DNA of 64,000 nt, from positions 6,386,001 to 6,450,000 of the forward strand of contig NZ_CP030048.1 of NCBI RefSeq assembly GCF_015291665.1, read 5' to 3'. The stretch comes from Bradyrhizobium sp. CCBAU 53338. Lineage in GTDB: Bacteria > Pseudomonadota > Alphaproteobacteria > Rhizobiales > Xanthobacteraceae. Made by a program: the position numbers and the translations under genes. The notes beneath the pieces were generated by a model. That model worked only from the letters and a program-made list of their open reading frames with translations, searched no databases and had not been told where the DNA came from. Position 1 is the first letter of the stretch, and every line of letters starts with the position of its first letter. Positions 45,789-55,141 of the stretch are shown here, piece by piece.

Positions 45789-46721
45789 TCACGCCTTTGC
45801 CTTTCCGCGCGGCTTCCGCTTGCAGGTGCCCGGCAGCTTGGCCGCAAGGAAATCGCCGAGGGCTTCGACGCGCGCGGGGCGCGGACCGCCGGGCGGGGTT
45901 ACGAGATGCACGGCGCCTTCGGCTTGCTTCCAGTCTTTCAGGATCACTTCGACTTCGCCGGAGGAGATGGCTTCACCGACGATGAACTCGGGCAGTTCGG
46001 CGATGCCGAGGCCTGCGATCAGCGAGGGCATCACCGCTTCGCCGTTGTTGACGCGAAGCAGCCCGCCCGGACGCACGCTGGCCTGCTCGCCGGCGGAATT
46101 GGTGTAGTGCCAGATGTTGGGCGTCGAGAGATAGGCGTAAGCGAAGCATTTGTGCTCGGCCAGATGCATCGGATGCGTCGGCCGGCCGTGCTTCTTCAGG
46201 TACGATGGCGCTGCGACCGTGAAGCGGGGCATGGTGAAGAGCCTGCGCGCGATCAGCGAGGAGTCCGGCAGCCGCGCGATCCGCACCGCCATGTCGAAAC
46301 CCTCGCCGATGAGATCGACGGTCGCATCGCTCAAATGCAGGTCGACCGAAACCTCCGGATAGGTCTCGAAGAACTCCGGCAGCAGCGGCGCCACCGCCTT
46401 GATACCGAAGGTCATGGGCACGGCGAGCCGCACCAGGCCGCGCGGCGCGACCGACTGCGCCAGCGCCTCGTTCTCGGCCGCCTCGCCGTCGGCGAGCAGG
46501 CGCGTGGCGCGGTCGGCGAGCTTGTGGCCGGCATCGGTCAGCGCGAGGCGACGCGAGGTGCGGTTGAACAGGCGGGCCCCTAGCCGCTCCTCCAGGCGGG
46601 TGACCGCCTTGGACACCGTGGCCTTGGACATCGCGAGCTCGCTCGCGGCACCCGCAAACGACCGTAACTCCACGACTTTTGCGAAAATCGCGAGCGCCTC
46701 GAAATCGGGGAGTTTTGCCAT
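45789..46721 (-). CDS. LysR family transcriptional regulator
   Basis: A 310-residue regulator. The N-terminal winged helix has FAGAASELAMSKATVSKAVT then RLEERLGARLFNRTSRRLAL, and the C-terminal substrate-binding fold follows (DVDLHLSDATVDLIG-like region at about residue 120). Its C-terminus is unusually basic (KRKPRGKAKA). It is divergent from an SDR-pirin-wrbA gene set; a perfect inverted repeat (46747-46765) lies in the gap and is the likely binding site. Such LysR-controlled sets are commonly linked to quinone/electrophile stress, which is inference here. Confidence 0.93.
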   Translation of the reverse strand: MAKLPDFEALAIFAKVVELRSFAGAASELAMSKATVSKAVTRLEERLGARLFNRTSRRLALTDAGHKLADRATRLLADGEAAENEALAQSVAPRGLVRLAVPMTFGIKAVAPLLPEFFETYPEVSVDLHLSDATVDLIGEGFDMAVRIARLPDSSLIARRLFTMPRFTVAAPSYLKKHGRPTHPMHLAEHKCFAYAYLSTPNIWHYTNSAGEQASVRPGGLLRVNNGEAVMPSLIAGLGIAELPEFIVGEAISSGEVEVILKDWKQAEGAVHLVTPPGGPRPARVEALGDFLAAKLPGTCKRKPRGKAKA

Positions 46722-46746
46722 GGGGCCAATCCATACGGTCTATTTA

Positions 46747-46765
46747 TTGAAACAATGCGTTTCAA
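46747..46765. promoter_or_regulatory. Probable LysR-regulator binding site
   Basis: TTGAAAC, AATGC, GTTTCAA is a perfect 7+7 inverted repeat with a T-N11-A core expected of LysR boxes. It lies 25 bases from the LysR start and 74 from the SDR start, placed to govern both. Confidence 0.85.
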
Positions 46766-46838
46766 CAGTTTCTATTTCTATACCACAGACGGAGGCTTAT
46801 CCAAGGGCCATCAGACATTCAGGAATGGAGAAATCCAA

Positions 46839-47591
46839 ATGACCAGGAAGCTCTCAGGCAAGGTTGCCCTCGTCACCGGCGGTTCGCGCGGCATCGGCGC
46901 GGCATCGGCCCGCGCTCTCGCCGATCAAGGCGCGGACGTCGCCATCAGCTATGTCGCCTCGCCGGAAAAGGCGGAAGCCGTCGTCACCGAATTGAAGGCC
47001 CGCGGCGTCAAGGCCCGCGCCTACAAGGCCGACCAGGCCTCCGCCAAGGACGTGACCAAGCTGGTCAACGATGTCGCCAAGGAGTTCGGCCATCTCGACA
47101 TCCTCGTCAACAATGCCGGTGTCGCCAATGGCGGGGCGATCGACGATGCCAACGCCGATACGGCCGCGCTGGAGCGGCAGGACCAGGTCAACGTGCATGG
47201 CGTGATCGCGGCGATCCGCGCCGCCTCGCAGTTGATGGGTGAAGGCGGCCGCATCGTCACGGTCGGCTCGATGCTCGCCGACCGCGCCTCGATCCCCGGC
47301 CTTGCCGACTACGTCGCCACCAAGGCGGCCGTGGTCGGTTACACCAAGGGCGCGGCACGCGACCTCGGCCCGCGCGGCATCACCGTGAACGTGGTGCAGC
47401 CCGGCTCGATCGACACCGACATGAACCCGAAGGACGGCGGCGAGTTCGCCGAGACCCAGCGCAAGCAGCACGCGCTGCAGCGCTTCGGCCGTCCCGAAGA
47501 GGTCGCAGCCGGCGTCGTGTTCCTCGCAAGCCCCGAAGCCTCCTTCGTCACCGGCACCGTGCTCAATGTCGACGGCGGGTTCGGCGCCTGA
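46839..47591 (+). CDS. SDR family oxidoreductase
   Basis: A 250-residue NAD(P)-dependent short-chain dehydrogenase. The cofactor motif is TGGSRGIG (residues 13-20), NNAG appears in LVNNAGVANGG, and the active site is Ser in VGSMLAD with YVATK. The end, ASFVTGTVLNVDGGFGA, is classical-SDR. The substrate is not predictable. It is the first of three same-strand genes (SDR, pirin, wrbA), with gaps of 36 and 43 bases, facing a LysR gene. Confidence 0.93.
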   Translation: MTRKLSGKVALVTGGSRGIGAASARALADQGADVAISYVASPEKAEAVVTELKARGVKARAYKADQASAKDVTKLVNDVAKEFGHLDILVNNAGVANGGAIDDANADTAALERQDQVNVHGVIAAIRAASQLMGEGGRIVTVGSMLADRASIPGLADYVATKAAVVGYTKGAARDLGPRGITVNVVQPGSIDTDMNPKDGGEFAETQRKQHALQRFGRPEEVAAGVVFLASPEASFVTGTVLNVDGGFGA

Positions 47592-47627
47592 TCAGGCGCC
47601 ACCACAGTCCAACAAGGAATTACGCAA

Positions 47628-48326
47628 ATGATCGAACTCAGGCCTTTCAACAAACTCGGCGGCGCCGATCACGGCTGGCTGAAGGCCAAGCATCATTTCT
47701 CCTTCGCAAGCCACTATGACCCGAACAACATGGGCCATGGCGCCTTGCGGGTGTGGAACGACGACGAGATCGCGCCGAACACCGGCTTTCCCGCCCATCC
47801 CCACGCCAACATGGAAATCATCACCTATGTGCGCGAAGGCGCGATCACCCATCAGGACAGCCTCGGCAACGAGGGCCGCACCGAAGCCGGCGACGTGCAG
47901 GTGATGAGTGCCGGCAGCGGCATCCGCCACTCCGAGTACAATCTGGAGCCGACCAGGACGCGGATCTTCCAGATCTGGATCGAGCCGACGCTGCGCGGCG
48001 GTCAGCCGACCTGGGGCTCGAAGCCGTTTCCGAAGGCTGACCGATCCGGCAAGCTCGTCACCATCGCCAGCGGCATCGACGGCGACACCGACGCACTGCC
48101 GATCCGTGCCGACGCACGGGTGCTTGCCACCACGCTGAAGGCCGGCGAGAGCGCGGAGTACGAAGCGCAGGAGGCGCGGCATCTTTATCTCGTGCCCGCG
48201 GCAGGCGCGGTCGAGATCAACGGCGTCCGCGTCAACGCCCGCGACGGCGCCGCGATCCGCGACGAGAGCAAGTTGACAATCACCGCGCTCGAAGACTCCG
48301 AGCTCGTGCTGGTCGACGCCGCGTAA
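47628..48326 (+). CDS. Pirin family protein (YhhW type)
   Basis: A 232-residue bicupin. The metal-binding motif is in [20 protein letters not shown] with a downstream histidine in [11 protein letters not shown]. YhhW-type pirins show quercetin 2,3-dioxygenase activity or act as redox-sensing regulators. The C-terminal cupin ([20 protein letters not shown]) lacks metal ligands, as usual. Second gene of the LysR-controlled set. Confidence 0.94.
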   Translation: MIELRPFNKLGGADHGWLKAKHHFSFASHYDPNNMGHGALRVWNDDEIAPNTGFPAHPHANMEIITYVREGAITHQDSLGNEGRTEAGDVQVMSAGSGIRHSEYNLEPTRTRIFQIWIEPTLRGGQPTWGSKPFPKADRSGKLVTIASGIDGDTDALPIRADARVLATTLKAGESAEYEAQEARHLYLVPAAGAVEINGVRVNARDGAAIRDESKLTITALEDSELVLVDAA

Positions 48327-48369
48327 CGCTCAACAACCAGCCATCACATCCAATCCAACGGAGACCACC

Positions 48370-48969
48370 ATGACAAAAGTTCTCGTCCTCTATTATTCCG
48401 CCTACGGCCACATCGAAGCGATGGCCAACGCCGTCGCTGAAGGCGCGCGCGAAGCCGGCGCGACCGTCGACATCAAGCGCGTGCCCGAACTGGTGCCAGC
48501 CGAAGTCGCCAAGGCCTCGTATTACAAGGTCGACCAGGCTGCCCCGATCGCCAAGGTCGAAGACCTCGCGAACTACGACGCGATCATCGTCGGCACCGGC
48601 ACCCGCTTCGGCCGCATGGCCTCGCAGATGGCGAATTTCCTCGACCAGGCCGGCGGGCTCTGGGCCAAGGGCGCGCTGCACGGCAAGGTCGGCGGCGCGT
48701 TCACGTCGACCGCGACCCAGCACGGCGGTCAGGAGACGACGCTGTTCTCTGTTATCACCAACCTCCTGCATTTCGGCATGGTGATCGTCGGCATGAACTA
48801 CGGCTTTGCCGGCCAGATGAAGCTCGACGAGATCACGGGCGGTGCGCCCTATGGCGCCACAACGATCACCGGCGGCGACGGCAGCCGCCAGCCCAGCGCC
48901 AATGAGCTCGCCGGCGCGCGCTATCAGGGGCGCCAGATCGCGGAGACCGCGAAAAAGCTGCACGGCTGA
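48370..48969 (+). CDS. wrbA: NAD(P)H:quinone oxidoreductase WrbA
   Basis: A 199-residue flavodoxin-like enzyme reducing quinones by two electrons, avoiding semiquinone. The FMN loop is [12 protein letters not shown], then [20 protein letters not shown] and [18 protein letters not shown], the WrbA signatures. The C-terminal [20 protein letters not shown] is conserved. Third gene of the LysR-linked set; a stable hairpin follows. Confidence 0.96.
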   Translation: MTKVLVLYYSAYGHIEAMANAVAEGAREAGATVDIKRVPELVPAEVAKASYYKVDQAAPIAKVEDLANYDAIIVGTGTRFGRMASQMANFLDQAGGLWAKGALHGKVGGAFTSTATQHGGQETTLFSVITNLLHFGMVIVGMNYGFAGQMKLDEITGGAPYGATTITGGDGSRQPSANELAGARYQGRQIAETAKKLHG

Positions 48970-49006
48970 GCTTAGGCTGCAAGCAACCGCATGGCAGGTA
49001 CGTCGC

Positions 49007-49036
49007 GGGCGGCATTCTCCGAAGGGAATGCCGCCC
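49007..49036 (+). terminator. Hairpin after wrbA
   Basis: GGGCGGCATTC, loop TCCGAAGG, GAATGCCGCCC is a perfect 11-pair stem 38 bases after the wrbA stop. No T-run follows directly, so it is terminator-like only. Confidence 0.6.
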
Positions 49037-49210
49037 CATCTATTTGAGCAAACGATAGGGCTTACGACACGAATGGCTTTCGAACTTCTCCTGATCGCGC
49101 AGATGATCCGCAGGCCGGCACAGGCCGTTGCGCGCCGGTGGTATTGCCGCAGCCTGTTTCGTGCCTCGCGCGGGCGATTTCACTGCGCCGATTGCACGGG
49201 ATCCTGACCG

Positions 49211-50095
49211 TCACGCCTGCGTGATGTCGCCGTGTGCCGGAATGCCGACCGCCAGCACGGACGCGGGCGCGGTTGAAAGCCACCAGCCGTCGCCGGCAAA
49301 CCAGCAGGTGTCGTCGGGCGCGTCGCCTCGCCGCAACGACTGCACGCTCTCCCATCCCTTTGCGAACGCATCGGCCAATCGCTTGCCTGCCTCCGCATCC
49401 TGAAGTCCCGCGCAGCCGATGAACTGGGCCCGGCTCAGGAATTTCGCCGGCCATGCCGTCGCCTCCTCCGGGCGCGTGATCATCAACATGCCGCCGAGCA
49501 TGCCCTCCGGCGCCAGCGGAAACACCAGCCGGCCGCCTGGGCGCAAGGCTTCCAGCCATGCCGCAGCCGGCTGCGCCGCGCCGGCGCAGACATAGATCAC
49601 GTCGACCTCAGGCAGATCGGCAGCAATACCCGAGCGCTCGCGCAGCTCGACCGTGGCGATGTCCTTCAGATTCTCTCGCGCGAGCGCCGACAGGCGTTCG
49701 TCGATCTCATAGGCATAGACGCGGCCGTTGGGCCCGGCGAGCTCGGCCAGAATGGCGGTGTAATAGCCGGTGCCCGCGCCGATCTGGAGCACGGTCTCGC
49801 CTTCCTTGACGCCGCAGCCGCTGAGCCAATAGGCGTGCGCGCCGGGCATGCCGATGTTGATGCCACGCGCCGGATCCAGCGCCAGCAGCACGTTCTGATA
49901 GAGGAAGGCGGGATCGTCATCGGGCGTGACGACATAGGGATGGCCGCCGAGCGAGATCCACCACGGCCCGGGCCCGGCGAAGGGCTCCCGCCTCACCTTG
50001 CGAAAGGCCTGTTCGAGGCGCGGATCCGTGGCCTTGGCCGCAGCGCAGATCAACTGCGCGTAGAACGCGCGATATTTCTCCGAACGATCCTTCAT
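49211..50095 (-). CDS. Protein-L-isoaspartate O-methyltransferase-like protein
   Basis: A 294-residue SAM-dependent methyltransferase. The SAM-binding motif I is VLQIGAGTGYYTAILAELAG, motif II IYVCAGAAQPAAAWL, then LRPGGRLVFPL. The family is PCMT-like, but the C-terminal 100 residues (AEAGKRLADAFAKGWESVQS) diverge from classical Pcm, so a different substrate is possible. It is followed by the polysaccharide gene region on the same strand, 80 bases from the next gene. Confidence 0.87.
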   Translation of the reverse strand: MKDRSEKYRAFYAQLICAAAKATDPRLEQAFRKVRREPFAGPGPWWISLGGHPYVVTPDDDPAFLYQNVLLALDPARGINIGMPGAHAYWLSGCGVKEGETVLQIGAGTGYYTAILAELAGPNGRVYAYEIDERLSALARENLKDIATVELRERSGIAADLPEVDVIYVCAGAAQPAAAWLEALRPGGRLVFPLAPEGMLGGMLMITRPEEATAWPAKFLSRAQFIGCAGLQDAEAGKRLADAFAKGWESVQSLRRGDAPDDTCWFAGDGWWLSTAPASVLAVGIPAHGDITQA

Positions 50096-50177
50096 GTCGC
50101 CTCCTGGCCGAGGCGGTCACGATAGCACAATTGATGCGATCTTCGCGTGACCGCTGCAACCGGAAACGTCATACGTT

Positions 50178-51320
50178 TCAGCGGGTCTTGCCGATGGCGC
50201 GCGCGACAACGGCCGCAAGCTTCGGAAAGCGGCGCAGGCCCTGCGCGGCATGGTCGCGCAGCATGTAAGGCAGCCCGCGCCAGGACAGCGCGACGCTGAC
50301 ATCGGTCAGCGGCACCGGTTCGGCGCCGAAGCGGCGCTTGTAGTCGTGATTGCCGATGCTGAGATCGAAACGCCGCACGCCCTGCGCATGCAGCGCCGCC
50401 ATGGTGCGCTCGGTGACGAGCAGCCCAGGCGAGCAGTTCGCCCATGGCTTTCCGGCATGGCCGATGCGCAGCAAATAATAGGTCGCGCCGTATCTGACGC
50501 CGAACGTGGTCGCGACAATGCCCTCGTCGCAGACGAGCGCCGACACCACGGCGTAACCCTCCGCGACGCCCTGCCGAGCGACATCACGGTAGAAGCGGCC
50601 ATGGGCCTCGTCGTTGAGGACGAAGCGCGAGCCGAGCTGCTGCATCCGCTCCTGCTGCTGCATGTCCATGACGTCGAGCAGCTCTTGGGCGCGCGACATG
50701 TCGGTCGCGATCTCGAACCGCGCGCCGTCGTGACGGCTGAAGACGCGCCAGCAGCGCGGCATCTGCATGCGCTTGATCGAGGCCTGGTAGTCCGCGTAGT
50801 CGTCGCCGGTGAGCACGAGATTGCCGTTGAGCGAGCACGAGCCGAGCCGGCCGAGCGACACCAGCGGGTTCGGCTTGGCGCCGACATAGGCCGGCAGCTT
50901 CTTCAGGCGCAGCAGGTCGAAGCGATCAGGCAAGGCTCGCAAGCCGTCGACCAGCGCCATGCTAATCGCCTGTGCGCCGGCCGCATCGAAGCTTGGATCG
51001 CAGGCCAGGATCGGAGCGTTGTTGTCGGAGACGCCGAGATCGGCAAACTCGACGATGCGGATGCCGCGCCTGATGTGACTGAACATCGGCACCATCGCGA
51101 TGTCCTTGCCGGTCACCGCGTCGGTGATGACGGCGATCAGCGGCGCGACGCCGTGAAAGGCTTCGTACCAGGCACCCAGCCAGTAACCATGCTGAAACGC
51201 GGTGCGATGGCCGGCGCTCAGGCGCAAAGCAGCCCGTCGCCAGTCACGCAAGAAATCGACTGAGATTCCCGACGTGCTGGACACCCGACCGTCTAGTTGC
51301 TCGACGCTGAGAAACGCCAT
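50178..51320 (-). CDS. GNAT/CelD-BcsL-type acyltransferase, polysaccharide-associated
   Basis: A 380-residue FemAB/CelD-like GNAT protein. A distorted acetyltransferase core is visible late in the sequence: EGIVATTFGVRYGATYYLLR, IGHAGKPWANCSPGLLVTER and RRFDLSIGNHDYKRRFGAEP. The last is the hallmark of the BcsL/CelD family, found in cellulose and exopolysaccharide loci where they probably acylate the sugar chain. The N-terminal half is less conserved. First of several minus-strand genes forming the left half of the polysaccharide region. Confidence 0.85.
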   Translation of the reverse strand: MAFLSVEQLDGRVSSTSGISVDFLRDWRRAALRLSAGHRTAFQHGYWLGAWYEAFHGVAPLIAVITDAVTGKDIAMVPMFSHIRRGIRIVEFADLGVSDNNAPILACDPSFDAAGAQAISMALVDGLRALPDRFDLLRLKKLPAYVGAKPNPLVSLGRLGSCSLNGNLVLTGDDYADYQASIKRMQMPRCWRVFSRHDGARFEIATDMSRAQELLDVMDMQQQERMQQLGSRFVLNDEAHGRFYRDVARQGVAEGYAVVSALVCDEGIVATTFGVRYGATYYLLRIGHAGKPWANCSPGLLVTERTMAALHAQGVRRFDLSIGNHDYKRRFGAEPVPLTDVSVALSWRGLPYMLRDHAAQGLRRFPKLAAVVARAIGKTR

Positions 51321-51474
51321 TTGCGGGGCATACAGTTACAGAACATTTCCAGATAGATTATGTTTTGCCGCAGACCACAAGTTACGTCGCTGCTTATCGT
51401 TAAATAGATACCGTCGCTGTACGTGCGCGGCGTCTCCCGTGTGCCGATATGAAACGCGAGGCTGCGACAAATTG

Positions 51475-52827
51475 TCAGCGCTCGGGTTCCGTTCGTTCGA
51501 CGCACTGGAACCTGGCCAGGAAGTGCAATCCGGCGACCGCAAGCGCGAACATGAACCAGACCGGATTCTGCCGTTCGATCAGGAAGGTTTCCGTCGTTCC
51601 GAAATACAGGCCGAACAACCAGATGGTCAGGAACAGCTTGCCCAGCGCGTTGCTGCGGTTGTGGGCCTGGGCCTGTTGAAAATTGCGCAGCGGCGCAAGC
51701 ACGAAGATGAGAATGACGAGCAGCAGCCCGGGCAGGCCGATAGTGACGGCGAGATCGAGATAGCTGTTATGGCTGTGCGCCGCCGTCACCGCCCATTCCG
51801 AGCCCCGGACGGTCCGTCCCTCGGCGGCGCCGTCCCAGAACGCCGCATAGCCATGACCCGTGATCGGCTTTTCCGCCACGGCTCCAAGGGCAAACTCCCA
51901 GACCTCGGCACGGCCGGTGAAGGTTGGATCGACCGGAAGCGCCCGCGTGATGCTGCCGAGCAGCGGGCTCACGACGCTGCCGACCGTCAGCAGGTTCATC
52001 ACGATCAGGGGCACGAAGCAGATGATCCGCTTCAGCCACAAGCTCCTGACGGTGTAGACCAGCGATGCCAGCGCGTAGATCGCAAGGCACAGCACCGACG
52101 ACGTCTTGCCGCCGGTGAAGATCAGGAAGATGCCCGCAAGCAGTGTGATCGCGGGTCCCATCACGAAGGAGCCCACGGCCGAAAGGTAAATTCCGACATA
52201 GACAAGGATGGACATCACCGGCGAGGCGATATTCTTGTGGCCAAAGCTGCCGCGCCAGTCGCCCGCAAGCTGCGGCTCGGTGATGTCGAGCGCGCTGTGA
52301 ATCGAATATTGCGGGGCAAAGAGGACGCCGAGAAAGCACACCACCAGCAGCGCCAGCGCGGCGCCGCCAAGGCACAGATTGAAGCTGCGCGGCGTCGACG
52401 GCAACAGCGGCAGCAGGATGGCAAGCGTGGTTGCGCTCGCCGCCAGCACGAAGCGCTGGATCGAGATCTCGCGGCTCTCGGAAAATGCGATGTTGATCAG
52501 CATCCAGCCGATCAGGCACAGATGCAGCGGCGTGACCAGGCTTCTGAGCGAGAGCGCGTCGGTGGTGAGGGTGAGCAGCACGGCGACCGCCGCCAGCAAT
52601 CCGAACGAAATGTAGGTCGTCGCCAAGCGACCGCTGACGACTGTGGCGATGTCGGGGTTGCGCAAGTCCGGGAACGGATCGAGCGTGATCAGGACCAGAA
52701 GCAGGGCCGCGACGGCGACAAGACAACGCGCCGCGTGCACGACGTCGAGCCTCGCCAGCAGGCCGCGCAGCGCCTGGCCGAGCGAGTGGGCCTCGACGTC
52801 AGTCATGTCTGCGGCGCTGCGATCCAT
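51475..52827 (-). CDS. O-antigen ligase/Wzy-type polymerase family protein
   Basis: A 450-residue polytopic membrane protein with about 12 hydrophobic segments. The Wzy_C/WaaL region has a large periplasmic loop with VSPLLGSITRALPVDPTFTG, ending in GRAEVWEFALGAVAEKPITG and HGYAAFWDG. The signature AAHSHNSYLDLAVTIGLPGL, with its H-x-H-N pattern, is typical. Enzymes of this family join lipid-linked repeats into a polymer or ligate them. In this context a polymerase (ExoQ/ExoT-like) role is inferred. The preferred start is MDRSAADMTDVEAHS. Confidence 0.88.
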   Translation of the reverse strand: MDRSAADMTDVEAHSLGQALRGLLARLDVVHAARCLVAVAALLLVLITLDPFPDLRNPDIATVVSGRLATTYISFGLLAAVAVLLTLTTDALSLRSLVTPLHLCLIGWMLINIAFSESREISIQRFVLAASATTLAILLPLLPSTPRSFNLCLGGAALALLVVCFLGVLFAPQYSIHSALDITEPQLAGDWRGSFGHKNIASPVMSILVYVGIYLSAVGSFVMGPAITLLAGIFLIFTGGKTSSVLCLAIYALASLVYTVRSLWLKRIICFVPLIVMNLLTVGSVVSPLLGSITRALPVDPTFTGRAEVWEFALGAVAEKPITGHGYAAFWDGAAEGRTVRGSEWAVTAAHSHNSYLDLAVTIGLPGLLLVILIFVLAPLRNFQQAQAHNRSNALGKLFLTIWLFGLYFGTTETFLIERQNPVWFMFALAVAGLHFLARFQCVERTEPER

Positions 52828-52866
52828 GCCTCGAGACCTGACGGGACGATGGGGGACCTGCGAGGT

Positions 52867-53973
52867 TTAGCCCATCCCCGTTAACCATCCGTCAACCAGC
52901 ACGTCGGGAGCGATTGGAACTCGGCTCTGCCGGGCGATGCTGCGGGCGATCTCGTAATATTGCAGCGCGCGCTGCTCCAGCGTCAAATTGTCCAGGATGT
53001 AGCCGCGCGGATCGAACTTGCCCGCGGCGCAGCCGGCCCAGAAATCGGTCCAGCGGTTCTCGAAGCCGGCGCGGTCGGCGAATTTGAGACCGCAGCGATC
53101 GTCCCAATAGGGCACCGACGACACCGGCCCGAACTGCACACGGTGCGGATAATAGTCGGGATCCCGCCATGGGCCGCCGGGATCCCAGGCAAGCACGGGC
53201 ACGCCACAGGACAGCGCCTGCTGATAGGCGATGCCCTGGCTTTCGTTCTGGCAAAGGAAGATCATCGCACGCGAGCGCGCCAGTGCGGCTTGATAGTCTT
53301 CCTCCTTGTAGCTGCCGTAGCGCAGCTCGGTGAACGTTCGACCTTCGCTCTCGAGCCGGGCGCGGACCGGCTCGACCAGTTCCGGAACGTGGCGCTCGCG
53401 GTTCAAACTGACCTTGTCGTAGAGGAGAATGTCGACGGTCTTGCCGCGCGGAGGCGACGGCGCCCACAAATCGGTGTCGATGCCGACGGGCCAGGCTTCC
53501 GTGTCCGGCCAATGCGGCCGATACATGTCGGCATACCACGGACCGGGTACCAGGAATTTCCTGACTGGAAGCCGCTTGAACAGATCAGGATCGTCCAACG
53601 GATGATTAAACGCACAAACTCCGAGCAGGATCGGATTCTTCCACGCGAATTTGTCCAGCAGGAAGGCACGACCGATGATGCAGGCGACTTCCTCCGGGTG
53701 CTGTGCGATGTAGCTGTAATCGTTGACACGGTAGCGGATACCGAGACGGTCGAGGCCGGCGCAGAGATTGAGGAACACGCGCAGCTGTCCACTCATGCGC
53801 GGCTCGCCGAACAACATCTTGCGCGCCATGCGCCGCAGATGGCGGTCGCCGGGAAACCAGCGATCGTCCTTGTCCTCGTAGAACAGGTTGAGGATCATGT
53901 CGTCGGGATCGTAATCGAACGTCTTTGCAGGCACTGGATCCATCCGCGGCATCGCGGCCTCGCATTCTCGCAT
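52867..53973 (-). CDS. Glycosyltransferase family 1-like protein
   Basis: A 368-residue putative glycosyltransferase of the GT-B fold. The clearest motif is the C-terminal E-x7-E analogue in ESQGIAYQQALSCGVPVLAW, followed by DPGGPWRDPDYYP. A middle Rossmann stretch TVDILLYDKVSLNRERHV also fits GT-B. The donor and acceptor are not predictable. Start is uncertain among three Met in the first 11 residues (MRECEAAMPRM). It is divergent from the following GT2 gene over about 180 bases that hold the two promoters. Confidence 0.8.
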   Translation of the reverse strand: MRECEAAMPRMDPVPAKTFDYDPDDMILNLFYEDKDDRWFPGDRHLRRMARKMLFGEPRMSGQLRVFLNLCAGLDRLGIRYRVNDYSYIAQHPEEVACIIGRAFLLDKFAWKNPILLGVCAFNHPLDDPDLFKRLPVRKFLVPGPWYADMYRPHWPDTEAWPVGIDTDLWAPSPPRGKTVDILLYDKVSLNRERHVPELVEPVRARLESEGRTFTELRYGSYKEEDYQAALARSRAMIFLCQNESQGIAYQQALSCGVPVLAWDPGGPWRDPDYYPHRVQFGPVSSVPYWDDRCGLKFADRAGFENRWTDFWAGCAAGKFDPRGYILDNLTLEQRALQYYEIARSIARQSRVPIAPDVLVDGWLTGMG

Positions 53974-54156
53974 GAGACCGGCTGTCGAACCTTTCGAAAG
54001 CTGGCATAGACTTAACGCCTCAGGTTTAACGCTAATCTACGAAACCGAAACTACGCGGAGCTTCGCAACAACGATTTGATCGTTATGTGGGTATCATCCG
54101 CGGCGGCCGCGCCAAGCGGCCTGGTTAACGGATCCTTAAACACGAGGAGTCATCGA

Positions 54157-55128
54157 TTGACCCTTGCCGACGCCACGCACGATGCACCGACCGCCGCACC
54201 CGCGGCGACGGATGCGCGCGCGGCGACGCCAGTGGTTTCCGTCGTGATCCCCGCCAAGAATGCCGCGGCCTATATCGGCGAGACCATCGCAAGCGCGCTG
54301 GCGCAAGACGGCGTTGTCGAGGTGATCGTCGTCGACGACGGCTCGACCGATGACACCGTGGCCATCGTCGACGCAATCCGCGATCCGCGGCTGCACCTGG
54401 TGCGGAACGAGGCCAGCGGCGTGTCGGCCGCACGGAACTTCGGCGCACGCGATGCGCACGGCGACTGGCTGATGTTTCTCGATGCGGACGATCGCTTGCG
54501 GCCCGATGCTGTGGCGACCCTGCTGACGGCAGCAAAAGCCGCCCCGCACGCGGTTCTGGTCTATGGCGATTACAACACGATCGACAGCGCGGGACGGACG
54601 ATCGGCCGCCGCGAGCTCTTGAAGGGACGACTCAAGCCGTCCGGTAACGTGCTGGAACGCCTCGCCGGCGGCAATTTCATCGTCAATGGCGGCATCATGT
54701 TGATCCGCCTTGCCGCCTTCCGCGCAACCGGCGGCTTCGACGCCTCGCTGCGCTATTGCGAGGACTGGCATTGCTGGTGCCGTCTCGCCGCAACAGGCGA
54801 GTTCGCCTATGTTCCGAAGCTCCTGCTCGACTATCGCCTGCACACGGCCAACACCATGAATGCCGCGCTGCGGACGCCGCACGATTTCTTCCCGGCGGTC
54901 GCGCGCGTGTTCGCCGACGATTTGATCCTGCGCAAGCTGCCATCTGGCGCAGCGCCCCGGCTGCGCCAGGCCGCCGAAATCCATCTCGTGACCTATGCCG
55001 CGACGCAGGCAGTCCGCTTCGGGCGATATCGCGAGGCGCTCGTCTATCTCGGCATGGTCGGACAGCGTTCGCTCAAGGCAATGCCAAGGTCCGCGGTCAA
55101 GATCGCGCTGTCCTATTTCGGCATCTAG
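54157..55128 (+). CDS. Glycosyltransferase family 2 protein
   Basis: A 323-residue GT-A glycosyltransferase. Motifs are VVSVVIPAKNAAAYIGETIA, VIVVDDGSTDDTV and FLDADDRLRPDAV (the D-x-D site), with the acceptor region CEDWHCWCRLAATGEFAYVP, a typical ED-xxxxx pattern. It starts at TTG (54157) after GAGGAG at good spacing, in the context GAGTCATCGATTGACC; an in-frame ATG at 54076 would add 27 unlikely residues. Cytoplasmic. It is convergent with the next GT gene; the stops lie 13 bases apart. Confidence 0.86.
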   Translation: MTLADATHDAPTAAPAATDARAATPVVSVVIPAKNAAAYIGETIASALAQDGVVEVIVVDDGSTDDTVAIVDAIRDPRLHLVRNEASGVSAARNFGARDAHGDWLMFLDADDRLRPDAVATLLTAAKAAPHAVLVYGDYNTIDSAGRTIGRRELLKGRLKPSGNVLERLAGGNFIVNGGIMLIRLAAFRATGGFDASLRYCEDWHCWCRLAATGEFAYVPKLLLDYRLHTANTMNAALRTPHDFFPAVARVFADDLILRKLPSGAAPRLRQAAEIHLVTYAATQAVRFGRYREALVYLGMVGQRSLKAMPRSAVKIALSYFGI

Positions 55129-55141
55129 CGACGCAAAGGCG

